From positions 744,001-808,000 of the forward strand of contig JBBPFI010000016.1 of the NCBI GenBank assembly GCA_037974965.1: a stretch of 64,000 nt of DNA. The letters run 5' to 3'. Of this stretch, positions 53,764 to 64,000 are shown piece by piece. The stretch comes from Dacryopinax spathularia (taxonomy: Eukaryota > Basidiomycota > Dacrymycetes > Dacrymycetales > Dacrymycetaceae). How positions within the stretch are numbered: position 1 is the first letter of the stretch; every line of letters starts with the position of its first letter. The position numbers were made by a program, and so were the translations under genes. Under the pieces are notes generated by a model. The model searched no databases. It saw only the letters and a program-made list of their open reading frames with translations, and was not told the DNA's origin.

Positions 53764-56700
53764 GCACCGACGGAGACGGAGGAGGGGTTTGTATGAACAG
53801 AGACGGCGCGTTGTTTCTTGATACAGTATGTCTGTGTGTAAACTGCGTAAAATAGAATGGTTTGCTATCCCCATACCTTTTAAAGTCAAACTGGTGGAGA
53901 GCAGTCAGTCTCAGAAGATTTGGGCCAGCGAGGACCAAGTGTGCGTGACGGAGCGCATGCATGTACTGGTGAAGTCGAGATGCAAACTCCTGTCGTCGCC
54001 CGACCTCTTTACCATTCAGTGCTAATTAGTGACTTCCCCAGAAGAGACGACTACGATAATCGAGCAGCTTACTGCTGGTTCATGAACTACTAGCGCAGAA
54101 ACCGCGAAACGCTCTACGGACTAGAGTTGTGGTTACCTTTCGTCCCAGAATTCCGTGCCATATTTGCGCTACTCACGCACGGCAACTCGCATCAACAACC
54201 CCGTACCCTCTCCGTGGCGCCGATCTTCCCCAGACTAGATACCAACAAGAAGTCCAGCAGATCACACCAAAGTTCCGCAAGAATGATCCGAGCATCTTTT
54301 GACGTAACGTATTGTTACCAACTTGTCCATTCGGGCAAGTAAGCTGCCGACCACCGAACACCAAGATCCGCTACAACCTCCGTGCATTGCAACAATTGCC
54401 TTCCCCACTCACACGATCGATCAGACGGTAACCAGGTGCTCAACGCCCCGTTCCGTGTGCGCCTGCTGAGGGGTCACGGCAACCCTCCAGAATCGGTCAA
54501 GACGGGAATAACACATGCGGACACGGACACCTGCTCCGGCCTTGCTCCTCCCATCCACCACAGGAGCGAGTGATTGATCAATAATAATGAGGAGACGATA
54601 TCAGCCCATCCCATCCCCATCACCCCACATGCTCGATCCGGCAGTGCACCTGCTCTCCCAGGAGTTTGGCACCACGCTACACGCGCACGGACAAAGGAGA
54701 ACCGCTGCGCCGCTCAGGAGTCACTCACTATTCAGTACGGCGATCAGCGGCAGGCTAGTGGCTGAGCACTCTATTAACCCCTCATGCCCTTTAGTCCGTT
54801 ACGTGAAGAAGCGTTTTGTTCTCCTATTTGATCGAACTGTCTCCCTCCATCCCATCCGGCCGGACCCTAAAGCGGCCCGAATGGCAGTCAAGTGCGCGAC
54901 CAGAATGGCGGAATTAGTGCGTGTTCATCAGTGCTGCTTCTTGGGGACAATAGGGCTGGCCTGACGACTGACTGACTGCTTGATAGTCTGATCGCGTTCC
55001 GATGGAAATGCGGGAACTGGGTTGCCTGCATGTCTGTGGGTGCTGCTGATTGTGATTAGGATCAGGATCAGACAACGAAATTCCTTTCTAGTGAGGAGTT
55101 CTGCGGGAAGGCCAAGCATAGCCCGACCAACCGACTGGCCGACGACCGCCGTGTTTCCAGAATACCGTCGCACTAACGCACGAAACACGATGAGAAATGC
55201 GCTAGCCTCGTGCTGATGCGCCGGTAGCGGCCAGCAGCCCGCCAGCAGGCAGCAGCAGCAGGCAGCAAGCAAAGACCCGTCGGCGTCGATGTCGCTGCCA
55301 GTCTCGCGCTCCGTGCTTCTCTCGTTCGGCCAACTTCCATCTCAGGGTCAGACAGTGTGTGTCTCTCGGCCGATTTCCTTTGCCGGATATACCGGACTTG
55401 TTGGGTCTTGTGCGACCCCTTCTCTTGCGCGACCCCTGCCAGCCTCATTCGGCGCGCCGAGGGGACGGTCCCTGAGTCAGGTCCTTGTAAGGGGTGCCAC
55501 CCGGCGGGGAAGGCGTGGAGAAGCCCTCGGACTGCCCGATTCGGTAGTCGCTCATTAATGGAACAATGCCTGAGAACAAAAGGAGGCGCATGGGGCTTTC
55601 TTCGACCTCCAAGCATTATTGGTGGCTCCATGAGGAACCGATCATCCGTCGATCTTTTGACTGAACTGGGCTTGGATGTCCCGGAGTTGGTGGGCCGTTC
55701 TGCCGTCCCGTAATCGGCGTGAGTCGGACGGTGGTGCGGCAAACGGGGAAATCGATCTGTCCACCTCTTGGTCGGGTCATGCTGCGCGCTCAGCGTGCTC
55801 GGCGGCGGTGCGGCCTGCCGGGTCAGCGATGACCGTCCCGCCAGCGTCATCCTCGGGTGGATTGCTGTCAGCCCCTCCACGCGCGGCGCGGGCCGCCCGA
55901 GTCAGCGACAAGCGGCAAAAGGTCAGACTCGGCAACTCCGCCTGGTAAAGTTTATTAGGCTTGGTGAGGTAGCCGCCACGGATTAAAGACGCAAGACCCA
56001 AGTCATGCAACAAACCCCCTTGTTAAGCGCCGAGTGAGGACAACTGAATGATGAACCGGGCTTGCGGGTTATGTGGAGAAGGACCGGGAAATAAAGAACG
56101 CTCCAATCACGCGCTATTCAATTGCCTCGGACGGACGGACATAAATATTTGCATCCGGCTCGAGTCGAGGAGAGCACTTGAGTGAGCCGGACAAAGGATT
56201 AAGCGCCCCCCACTCTCACTGACGTAAATGGCCCTGACTATGGCCTCTGCGGGCGCAGTGGCAGGGCGATGCTGGAGGCTGTAGACTTGTTGTGCGCACA
56301 TCGCCTTTTGAGGCCATCGTCAGTTCAGTTAGACGCCGGCTGGGTTGGCCTTTGCGGGGCTGGCGAGGCTGGCGGGCGCCGTAGATGGCGCGAAAGCTGA
56401 GAATGGCGCAGCATCCGTCGATGAAGCTGAAAGCTCGCTCGTCGCATCCTCGCTTGGGCCAGCGCAAATCGGTCGCGCGCCTCTTTGCGGTGGCCGGAGC
56501 ACAGACACGCCGGTAAGAGCGTTGCCGGTGCAGGCTTACGAGCTGGCGATCATCGCTTTTCGTGTAGGATACAGCATGGCTTGCGATCCCGCATCATTCC
56601 AACAGGCCCGGATAATGACAGAGAGGGGTTATGGCGATTGATCATCTTTTCGGTGGCATTTCCGCCGATGCAAAGGAGAAGAAGAGAAGGGGGCGAGGTG

Positions 56701-57400
56701 GACGAACAGGAGGGTCCGGAATGTGCGAGAGGAGGTATCGACGTGCCATGCCCCGGGCCGAAGGAGGAAGGTGGATTCTCGAAGAAGAAATGCTTGGGGT
56801 AAATGGAGGGAACAAGTGGACTAGTGCTGTAAGTTGTTGTGTGGTTGGGCGGGAAGAACATCGGACCCGAAGTTCGGATGGGGGGTGAAGCTGCGTGTCA
56901 GCGTGTCAGTGTCGGTCTCACTCGGGCGCACGGCGCGCGTGTGTGTGTGAGTGCGGCTGGGTAAAAGGGGGGCTAAGGCGCTCCTCTTCCCAATATGGGC
57001 ATCTGCCTCCGTCCGCGCCAGATCGGAACGACCGCACAGTTCTGCCTTCACCTCACCTCACCCCAACCCCTCTGCTGTGCCGAACATCACACCCCGTTTA
57101 TAAGACCCCGGTCGGCCGTTCATCCCCCCTCTCTCTTCTCCTCCTCCAGCACTCCCGTCGTCTCCTCTCCCGTCATCAACAGAGCGCCAGCGCGCATAAC
57201 GCTGTACACTTTATAAACGTCCACTTCGTTGACGTTCAACTTACAGACGCACACCACGACGAGCTCGATCTGACGAGCCCAACCATCAGTGTATAGATCC
57301 GATCCTCTTCTTTTCGCTCCACCCTCGACTGCTTCGTCATCAGCAGCAACCTCGTTCTACGTCTCATCCTCTCTTGCAACGACCTCTCGCACATAACGAA
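53764..57400. other. 3.6-kb gene-free region upstream of the cyclin gene
   Basis: No supported gene; open frames such as 55880-55173 (minus) lack families and splice logic. It holds a CAGCAGG-type tract near 55235-55268, a GTGTGTGTG run near 56938-56950 and, at 57097-57104, TTTATAAG, a TATA-like box. The last 300 bases before 57401 are CT-rich. The length fits a cyclin promoter with many inputs. Confidence 0.55.
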
Positions 57401-58297
57401 ATGGACGCTACGCACCGTGTACACATTCCCGCCGTTCAGACGGGCTACAAGCCTGCTGTATATGCCGCCCCGCACCCGGCAAAATCATACCCCACCGCCC
57501 AGCCCACGCCGAGTAGGCGAGACGACCCCTACTACGGGCACGCCGAGACCGCGAAAACATGCGACTTGTTCATTCGCCATCTCTTCCAATGCCCTAACGT
57601 ACCTGTACAAGCTACCACCACCGAGCCCCAACAACCGGTGCCATCATTAGCACGGTTCATCGCCTATGCGCTCCATCGAACAAGGTTGCCCTCCTCGGTC
57701 ACATTCAGTGCTCTCTTCCTCCTCTCCCGCTTGAAGGGCCGTTTCCCAGGCGCTCGCGGTAGCTCAGGACATCGTCTCTGGATATCCGCTTTCATGATCG
57801 CATCAAAGGTGAGTTATAGAAGCTTCCCCTGTCGAAAGTACACAGCTAACAGCATGACTCAGGTTGTATGCGACGATACTTACTCGAACAAGAGCTGGGC
57901 CATTGTCGGCCAGCACATGTTCTCCCTCAAGGAGATCAACCAGATGGAGCGCGAGATGTGCGGGTATCTCGAGTGGATGCTCAAGATCGACCCTGCAGAG
58001 CTCAAGGCGTTCACCGACGCCGTCAAGGAGCAGTACGGGCCTCACTCGGATCTGGCTCGGCAGATGGCACAGCCTGATCGACCGAACTACCACCCGACTA
58101 GAACATCAGGCGTGTACGATTTGTACGACGACGAGGATCCGGGATCTCCCTACCACTCGACGAGCACGTCCCCCATCTCGTCCACGCTCAACACGCCGCC
58201 AACTGGCGAGATGTACCCCGTGCCGGAAGGCAAGTGCGCCGAGACTTACACCGATCCTCAAAGTCTGTACGTCTACCCGCAAACGACGGTCTGGTAG
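57401..58297 (+). CDS. Pcl/Pho80-type cyclin
   Basis: Exons 57401-57808 and 57863-58297 give 280 residues. The cyclin box runs from about residue 50 to 200: TAKTCDLFIRHLFQCPNVP, PSLARFIAYALHRTRLPSSV, ALFLLSRLKGRFPGARGSSG, HRLWISAFMIASKVVCDDTY, SNKSWAIVGQHMFSLKEINQ and MEREMCGYLEWMLKIDPAEL. This matches cyclins that partner Pho85-type kinases (Pcl1/Pcl2-like) in fungi, acting at G1 or in nutrient control. The Ser/Thr/Pro-rich C-terminus may be a degradation or phosphorylation region. The 54-nt intron is a multiple of three and has no stop, so retention would add 18 residues in mid-box. TTTATAAG lies about 300 bases upstream. Confidence 0.9.
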   Translation: MDATHRVHIPAVQTGYKPAVYAAPHPAKSYPTAQPTPSRRDDPYYGHAETAKTCDLFIRHLFQCPNVPVQATTTEPQQPVPSLARFIAYALHRTRLPSSVTFSALFLLSRLKGRFPGARGSSGHRLWISAFMIASKVSYRSFPCRKYTANSMTQVVCDDTYSNKSWAIVGQHMFSLKEINQMEREMCGYLEWMLKIDPAELKAFTDAVKEQYGPHSDLARQMAQPDRPNYHPTRTSGVYDLYDDEDPGSPYHSTSTSPISSTLNTPPTGEMYPVPEGKCAETYTDPQSLYVYPQTTVW

Positions 58298-61200
58298 CCT
58301 CGATTCGAGCTTTCTCCTCCTGCCTTGCATAAACGGCGCAGCGTCCGCTGGATGTACGATATGACGACTCGCTATTTTTCCCGCCTTCTTCCTGCCGTCT
58401 GTCGTGTGGATTAATCCTTGCGCTATCGTCTTCATCCTCCTTGATTTGGGCTTTTGGGGTTTTGGTTGTTATCGCCTCGGCGTCATTGTCCTCCCAACGC
58501 AGCAACGCAAACCATTCTTAATTTCTCCGCGCACTGTCCTTTGCATTTTTTCTCATTGTTACATATTTTTTCCTTGTTCTGCGCATATTCTTCTCTTTGC
58601 CTTTGCTCCATGACGTCCTGTTATTTTCACTGCGCCTATGTACACTTGCAGACAAGTGCCAGCTAGTCTGCGCCTATGTACCACCCTTACCTCGTCTAGC
58701 AGTATGCCCGAGAACCTGTTTGTTCTGCAGATGATGAAATCAAACTACTGTACTCGGATAGGAAGGTGCGCGGTCACCCGTCACCAGGGGTCCATTTTGG
58801 CGCCTTTTGGACCCTTGTCACCGGGTCCTCGTGGTTTCGCGCACCTTGTCCAGCGAAGACCAGCTCGGAGATATGCCTCCGCTTTGTAGCTCCGCTTCCG
58901 TCTCACCAAAATATGCTTCCGAAAGCTCCCGAAAGCTCCCGAAAGCCTCCGAGTCCCACTAAAGCTTCCGAAAATCTCCGGCTACTGCTCACTGTCACCA
59001 CCAAAGTCCCCCTTCGCGCTTTCCGGTTATGTAAAATTACCTCCGTTAGGGTTTGGTGAGGCGCACCTTCCTATCCGAGTACAGTAGCATCGAACCACCT
59101 TGTGCTCCCTAGGGCTCCAGCATGCGCTCGCGCATCACATCATCGCTCCTCAGCGCACCACACCACACGTACCCACAGGCTTCCTCCACAACGCCCACAA
59201 CGCCCCACCGGCGCAGACCGTCCGAGGTGCACAAGGGTCGTCCCCCAGACCCATTCATACCCTTCGTAAAAATTCAGGGCTTGCTGATGATGGCATAAGT
59301 AGTAACGCCCTTTGGATGGCTCCTGGAATCTTTATTTCACGAGTCAGGGATCGGAGCTTGTCGGCATGGCCGGCCGGATACCCCTGGCCCCCTGCCAGCC
59401 TTTCGAAGCCCGGTCCCACCACGTTTGCGTGAAACCCTTGGCCCACCTCAATCCCGAGAGAGAGCATACAGCCGGGTCATGTCGAACCGCGCGGGTTCCG
59501 GCCTTCCGGTGGAGTGCCACAGGCGCAATCCGTCTGGTCTAGTCTGCTATGGTACAACCACCTTCCGGGTGCTAGTTGGGCGAACAGAGCTGTCCAGTAA
59601 CTTCTAGTACTTGGTGTATGGGTCGGGTGATAATGAATCCCGCACCACACCCTTCGCCGACCGGGTCTCCGGCGGCATGTGCTTAGTTCACTGTGCTGTA
59701 ACATGCTACAAGCTGCGCTGGACCGCGCATCTCACGCCAAGTATCCACAGCTTTAGCTCCATATCGTAACCTTCTTGCGCCAACGCTCCCGCGGCGCGGT
59801 GCGGTCCCGATCGATCGAACGAACACTTCGGGCTCGGCTTCGGTCTTCGGCGTTGACGAATCTGGTGCTGCCCGAAGGCGGTGAACGTTCAACCCCGATA
59901 ATTTCATTGTCATGACTAACAGCATCATATCATCAAACCTTTCGTATCCCGCTCCGATGCTTGGCACGGAGCGAAATGATCTTTATATACTATTGAACGG
60001 GTATTGACAGCCTGCACGCTACAATATTGTTACCTTTGTCGTCGGAGACCGGCCAGAGGCTGTGAGGAAGCCAAATGCACGCTTCTTTGGGATTAGAAGG
60101 ACCCGGAGCAGGATGAACGTGCGGGAACGTGGCCCGAGCGAGGTCGGGGATCGTATCTTCTTCTTCTTCTTCGCAGACGGAGAGCCAGCGCGTGATGATC
60201 ATAAGTATCCACAATGGCCGTACCGTTTCCATCGCCCGTGCCTTTGTTGCCCGCTGCGGGCTGTTCTCGCTCGGCCTCGAATCTGCTGCTTGACTCGACC
60301 GCGGTGTTGCGCGTTACCAGCACTCCTTTGTGCTGTTGTCGTCGTGTACGTTACGAAGACCAGTCACATGCACAGTTGTTGGCTGGCATTGCCACGTTGG
60401 CTAGGCTTCTCTCTTCTTTTCCGGTAGGGGCCGGGTTCTTTACCCACGGCGGTTTGCTTGCTGCAGCGTTCTGCAGGATGCGGGATGTTGCGGTTTGGGA
60501 AGGGAATCGCCTCGGTCAGGTTGACCGCCAATGACAGCAGGGTGCTTGCTCATAGATGACTCGTTTTGGCCGCAGGTTCCATATGCCTCGGAATTGCTTG
60601 CATGGAAGACTTCTGACTGTTTTGGGCTGCCATCTGACACGGTGTTCTCAGTCGAAAGCTCGTGCAGAAGCCCAATTCGGCCTTAGCTACTCCGGTCGGA
60701 CCAAGGATGCCCAGAGATGAACGAGAGCGCCATGATCCGGGAAAAGGGACGAAATCTTCGATCCAGACATTTGCTGTTATTGTCTCGCACGTGCTCCGCT
60801 AACAGCGGGGTTGAAAACAGGTAGACAGGGGTTTTAGGGGCAACGGCATCTTCCGAGGCAACGGCGATAGGAGCTCATTTGGGTGTGCGGAGATCATCTT
60901 AGGTCGGATCTGTTGTTTTGGCGCAATACTGACAGGGCGAGGAAATCGGACCGCAGAATGGCCGGAATGCAAGTGTCTGGTCCGTTGCTTTGAGGAATTC
61001 AGGCACTGGTTATAGTCCGATGGTGAATCCGATTGGGGTCATGCGCCAGCGAGAGATCAGATACCGCTCGGGCAAGAATCGGGATGTTGACTTCAGCCAG
61101 TTCAGGCAGCATGGAAAGCTAAAGCATCATACAAGCAAGTTTGGCCCTCTAGGCGCATCATGCAGCAATAATAACGTCAAGTGTGCAACGGCCGGCGTCC

Positions 61201-61867
61201 TTCGAGGTCAGCCGCGGGGAGATTGCATCCAACCGTGCATGGTCGGTGACTGGCCGAGGGTATTTGAACCACGGGGTTTCCAGCAGATCAGGTTGCAGGA
61301 TGAAAAGCAGCATTTCACGTTATATAGTCATTGTGTAGCGACAGCTAGCATAACCCAGGTGTGCTTATTTGGTTGGCAAGAGCAGAAGAACTATTCGCAA
61401 AGGGACGGGATTCTGTGAACGGACGCGGGAACGCGTCGAGTCAACCCGTTCGCGTGATCGGAGTGGCGGAGTCGATGACGGAGGGGTCCAGGTCCTTCTC
61501 ACAGTTTTTTACTTGCCTGATACGGATAAGAAAACCGACCTTCCCACACGCACCTTGTTCTGTTTCCTACTTACTACTACAAGTAAAAAGAGTGTTACAT
61601 TCTGCACTTCGTCTCCCTCCTCTCAAGCATTTCAGAGTGGATGCTTTGGACGCAGAGCACACGCGACGAGTAAGTCAACTCGCTCAGTGTAAATTAGACT
61701 GTCGACTTATGCGGAAGCTCAGCTATCTGGCCGACCTCGTTTTCTCGCTTCTTGGGATTTGAATCTCTTCGCCCACACGGACCGCACCACACCAACCTCA
61801 TTTCGAAAACAAGGAAAATACCAATAGACTACACCGCTAGTCCATCCACGCAAACATAAACAACAAC
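58298..61867. other. 3.6-kb region without a supported gene
   Basis: Contains the cyclin 3' UTR, the MITE at 58749-59084 and the promoter of the carbamoyl-phosphate synthase gene. Around 60155-60175 is a CTTCTTCTT run. Open frames (for example 60990-61418) show no family. The last 300 bases include pyrimidine-rich tracts typical of a housekeeping promoter. Confidence 0.55.
58749..59084. mobile_element. 336-bp MITE with 24-bp terminal inverted repeats and TA target duplication
   Basis: Ends are perfect inverted repeats starting CTGTACTCGGATAGGAAGG and running on to 24 bases. TA flanks both sides (58747-58748, 59085-59086), the signature of the Tc1/mariner superfamily. The inside has no coding capacity; it carries CCCGAAAGCT repeats near 58925-58955. 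A non-autonomous element that would need a transposase from elsewhere. Confidence 0.88.
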
Positions 61868-64000
61868 ATGTATCGGTCACTGGCTGGTGGTCGCTATGCG
61901 CGATTCCTCCAGCCGGCGACAAACCGGGCGATACACACCACCCGAGCCGCCCTCATCTCATCGTCGAAGCCAGCAAATGCAGTCGCACAGTCAGCCGTAG
62001 GCGACTACGGTGCTGACGGACACGTCCTCAACTCGCCTTCCGAGCTCGCCCGCAAGATCTCGTCGAAAGTGTTGCCCAAGATACCCCGACCGGATGTGAA
62101 GAAGGTCGTCATGCTCGGCAGTGGTGGCCTCAGTATTGGCCAAGCTGGAGAGTTTGACTACTCTGGCTCTCAGGCAATGAAAGCACTCAAGGAAGAAGGC
62201 ATTGAAGCTATTCTCGTCAACCCAAATATTGCGACATGGCAGACGTCGCACCAGCTCGCCTCGGAGGTCTACTTCCTCCCTGTTACGGCCGACTATGTCG
62301 CCTATGTCCTCGAAAAAGAGCGTCCAGACGGCATTCTGCTCACCTTCGGTGGCCAGACTGCACTCAACGTCGGCATGCAACTGGATCGGATGGGTGTTCT
62401 GGAGCGTCTCGGTGTGCAGGTTCTCGGTACTCCCATTCGGACCCTGGAAATTAGCGAGGACCGTGATCTCTTCGTTAAGGCCCTTAATGGTGCGTTATCC
62501 ATTTGGGTGATACCCCGCATATACTAAACATGGCAACAGAAATCGATATCCCCGTTGCGGTCTCTACCGCTGTCTCGTCCGTCAACGATGCCCTCAAGGC
62601 TGCAGAAGAGATCAAGTACCCCGTTATCGTCCGTGCTGCCTTCACCCTGGGTGGTCTTGGTTCCGGCTTTGCAGAGAACCCCGATGAGCTGCGTGATCTG
62701 GCTGCCAAGGGCCTGTCCCTCAGCCCCCAACTCCTCGTCGAACGCAGTATGAAGGGGTGGAAGGAACTGGAGTATGAGGTCGTTCGGGATGCCGCTGATG
62801 TGAGTTGATAAGCCAAGGTGTATGCCTGCATTTGCTGACCCTCACGACAGAACACCATCATCTGTTGCAACATGGAGAACTTCGACCCTCTCGGCACACA
62901 TACCGGTGATTCGATTGTCGTCGCCCCCTCCCAGACTCTTCCGGATGACGAGTACCATATGCTCCGTACTGCTGCCCTCAAGACCATCCGTCATCTCGGT
63001 GTCGTCGGCGAGTGTAACATCCAATACGGCCTGCATCCCACGTCCAAGGAATATCGCGTCATCGAAGTCAACGCTCGTCTCAGTCGCTCCAGTGCTCTCG
63101 CCTCCAAGGCTACCGGTTATCCTCTTGCCTACACTGCTGCCAAGCTCGCTCTCGGTTACACTCTTCCGGAACTGCCCAATGCCGTTACGAAGAACACAAC
63201 TGCCTGTTTCGAGCCGTCTCTGGATTACATCGTCACCAAGATCCCCAAGTGGGATCTGGCGAAGTTCTCTGGCCAGGTCAGCCGCCAAGTTGGGTCCGCA
63301 ATGAAGTCTGTCGGTGAAGTCATGGCTATTGGCCGCACGTTCGAAGAGTCGCTGCAGAAGGCTATCCGCCAAGTCGACCCCAGGTATACAGGCTTCGAGG
63401 CATACGTTAAGCCTGAAGACCTTGATCATGCCCTCCGTGTGCCAACCGATACGCGCCTCTTCGCTGTCGCTCATGCCATGTACAACAAGAACTACACCGT
63501 CGACCAGATCCACGAGCTGACCAAGATCGATAAATGGTTCCTGTACAAGATCGACAACATTGTGCAGACCAGCCGCGAAATGAAGGAAGCCGGATCCCTG
63601 AAGGCGCTCGACAAGAACTTCATGCTGACAGCCAAGAAGATGGGTTTCTCCGATTCACAAATCGCTGATCGGGTTGGCTCGACTGAGGGCGAAGTCCGCG
63701 CATACCGGAAGGAGTTAGGTGTCACGCCTTTCGTCAAGCGTATCGACACTCTTGCTGCGGAATACCCCGCGCACACCAACTACCTGTACACGACCTACAA
63801 CGCATCCGAGCACGATGTGTCCTTCGACGAGCATGGTACCATGGTTCTTGGCAGCGGTGTCTACCGTATCGGCAGCAGTGTGGAGTTCGACTGGTGCTCC
63901 GTTACTTGTGCCCGCAAGCTGCGGGATATGGGCAAGCGCACTATCATGGTCAACTACAACCCGGAGACCGTTTCGACCGACTACGATGAGGCGGACCGCA
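61868..64000 (+). CDS. CPA2: Arginine-type carbamoyl-phosphate synthase large chain, mitochondrial; 3' end beyond window
   Basis: Makes carbamoyl phosphate from bicarbonate, ammonia and two ATP for arginine synthesis, together with a small glutaminase subunit. Exons 61868-62489, 62540-62799 and 62851 onward; about 677 residues are present of an expected 1,150-1,200. The presequence [20 protein letters not shown] plus [13 protein letters not shown] is mitochondrial. Next is [20 protein letters not shown], then [13 protein letters not shown]-type [30 protein letters not shown] and [20 protein letters not shown], all hallmarks of the first ATP-grasp half. The oligomerisation region ([11 protein letters not shown]) follows, and [20 protein letters not shown] opens the second half. 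Separate from the pyrimidine CAD-type fusion because no glutaminase domain precedes it and it has a presequence. Confidence 0.95.

Noticed and set aside
55173-55880. 235-residue minus-strand open frame
   Set aside because: Basic, compositionally random peptide without family; GC-rich DNA gives such frames by chance.
60990-61418. 142-residue plus-strand open frame upstream of carbamoyl-phosphate synthase
   Set aside because: No family or splice signals; more likely promoter DNA.

Overview
The window is nuclear DNA of a basidiomycete fungus, most likely Agaricomycotina. The reasons are dense short introns (mostly 47-90 nt, with GTGCGT, GTAAGT or GTACGT donors and CTGAC/CTAAC branch sites), GC-rich compact genes, F-box-like proteins starting with an A-x-I-x-W segment, a mitochondrial arginine-type carbamoyl-phosphate synthase, and a Ty1/copia retroelement. 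I cannot name a genus. No rRNA, tRNA or CRISPR locus was seen.

Region by region. 1-5.2 kb is unlike the rest: three low-complexity unknown genes (minus, minus, plus) sit in DNA packed with short perfect hairpins. A 21-bp palindrome occurs four times and a second 16-22-bp motif four times, in exons, in an intron and between genes. One exon holds five tandem 24-bp units whose hairpin stems change on both sides at once while the loop stays nearly constant. 5.6-18.6 kb carries an FMN reductase, two F-box-like paralogues (one with a broken reading frame), an Asteroid/XPG-like protein, an aquaglyceroporin, an OBAP (DUF1264) protein and an unknown gene of unclear 5' end. 18.8-23.4 kb is a copia element with identical LTRs and a 5-bp target duplication. 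24.9-34.2 kb has a secreted GH88/105-like glycosidase, a TPX2-like coiled-coil protein, an AIM9-like mitochondrial kinase and an oligoribonuclease. 34.4-39.3 kb is a tandem pair of Dal5-type MFS transporters sharing a 24-nt microexon. 40.4-48.3 kb is a run of minus-strand housekeeping-type genes: DEK_C-SWIB protein, Nab2-like poly(A)-RNA-binding protein, steroid 5-alpha-reductase-like enzyme and a membrane-anchored P-loop ATPase. 49.1-53.8 kb holds two unrelated cytochromes P450. 53.8-61.9 kb is sparse: one Pcl/Pho80-type cyclin with about 3.5 kb of non-coding DNA on each side, including a 336-bp TA-flanked MITE. The window ends inside the carbamoyl-phosphate synthase large-chain gene.

Most genes are independent. 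The clearest functional grouping is the duplicated transporter pair. The two P450s have different architectures and do not, by themselves, make a biosynthetic cluster. The most unusual material is the hairpin-rich first 5 kb, which looks like a family of tiny palindromic elements able to sit in frame inside protein-coding sequence.

All exon boundaries were read by eye from GT-AG signals and frame continuity; none is confirmed by transcripts.
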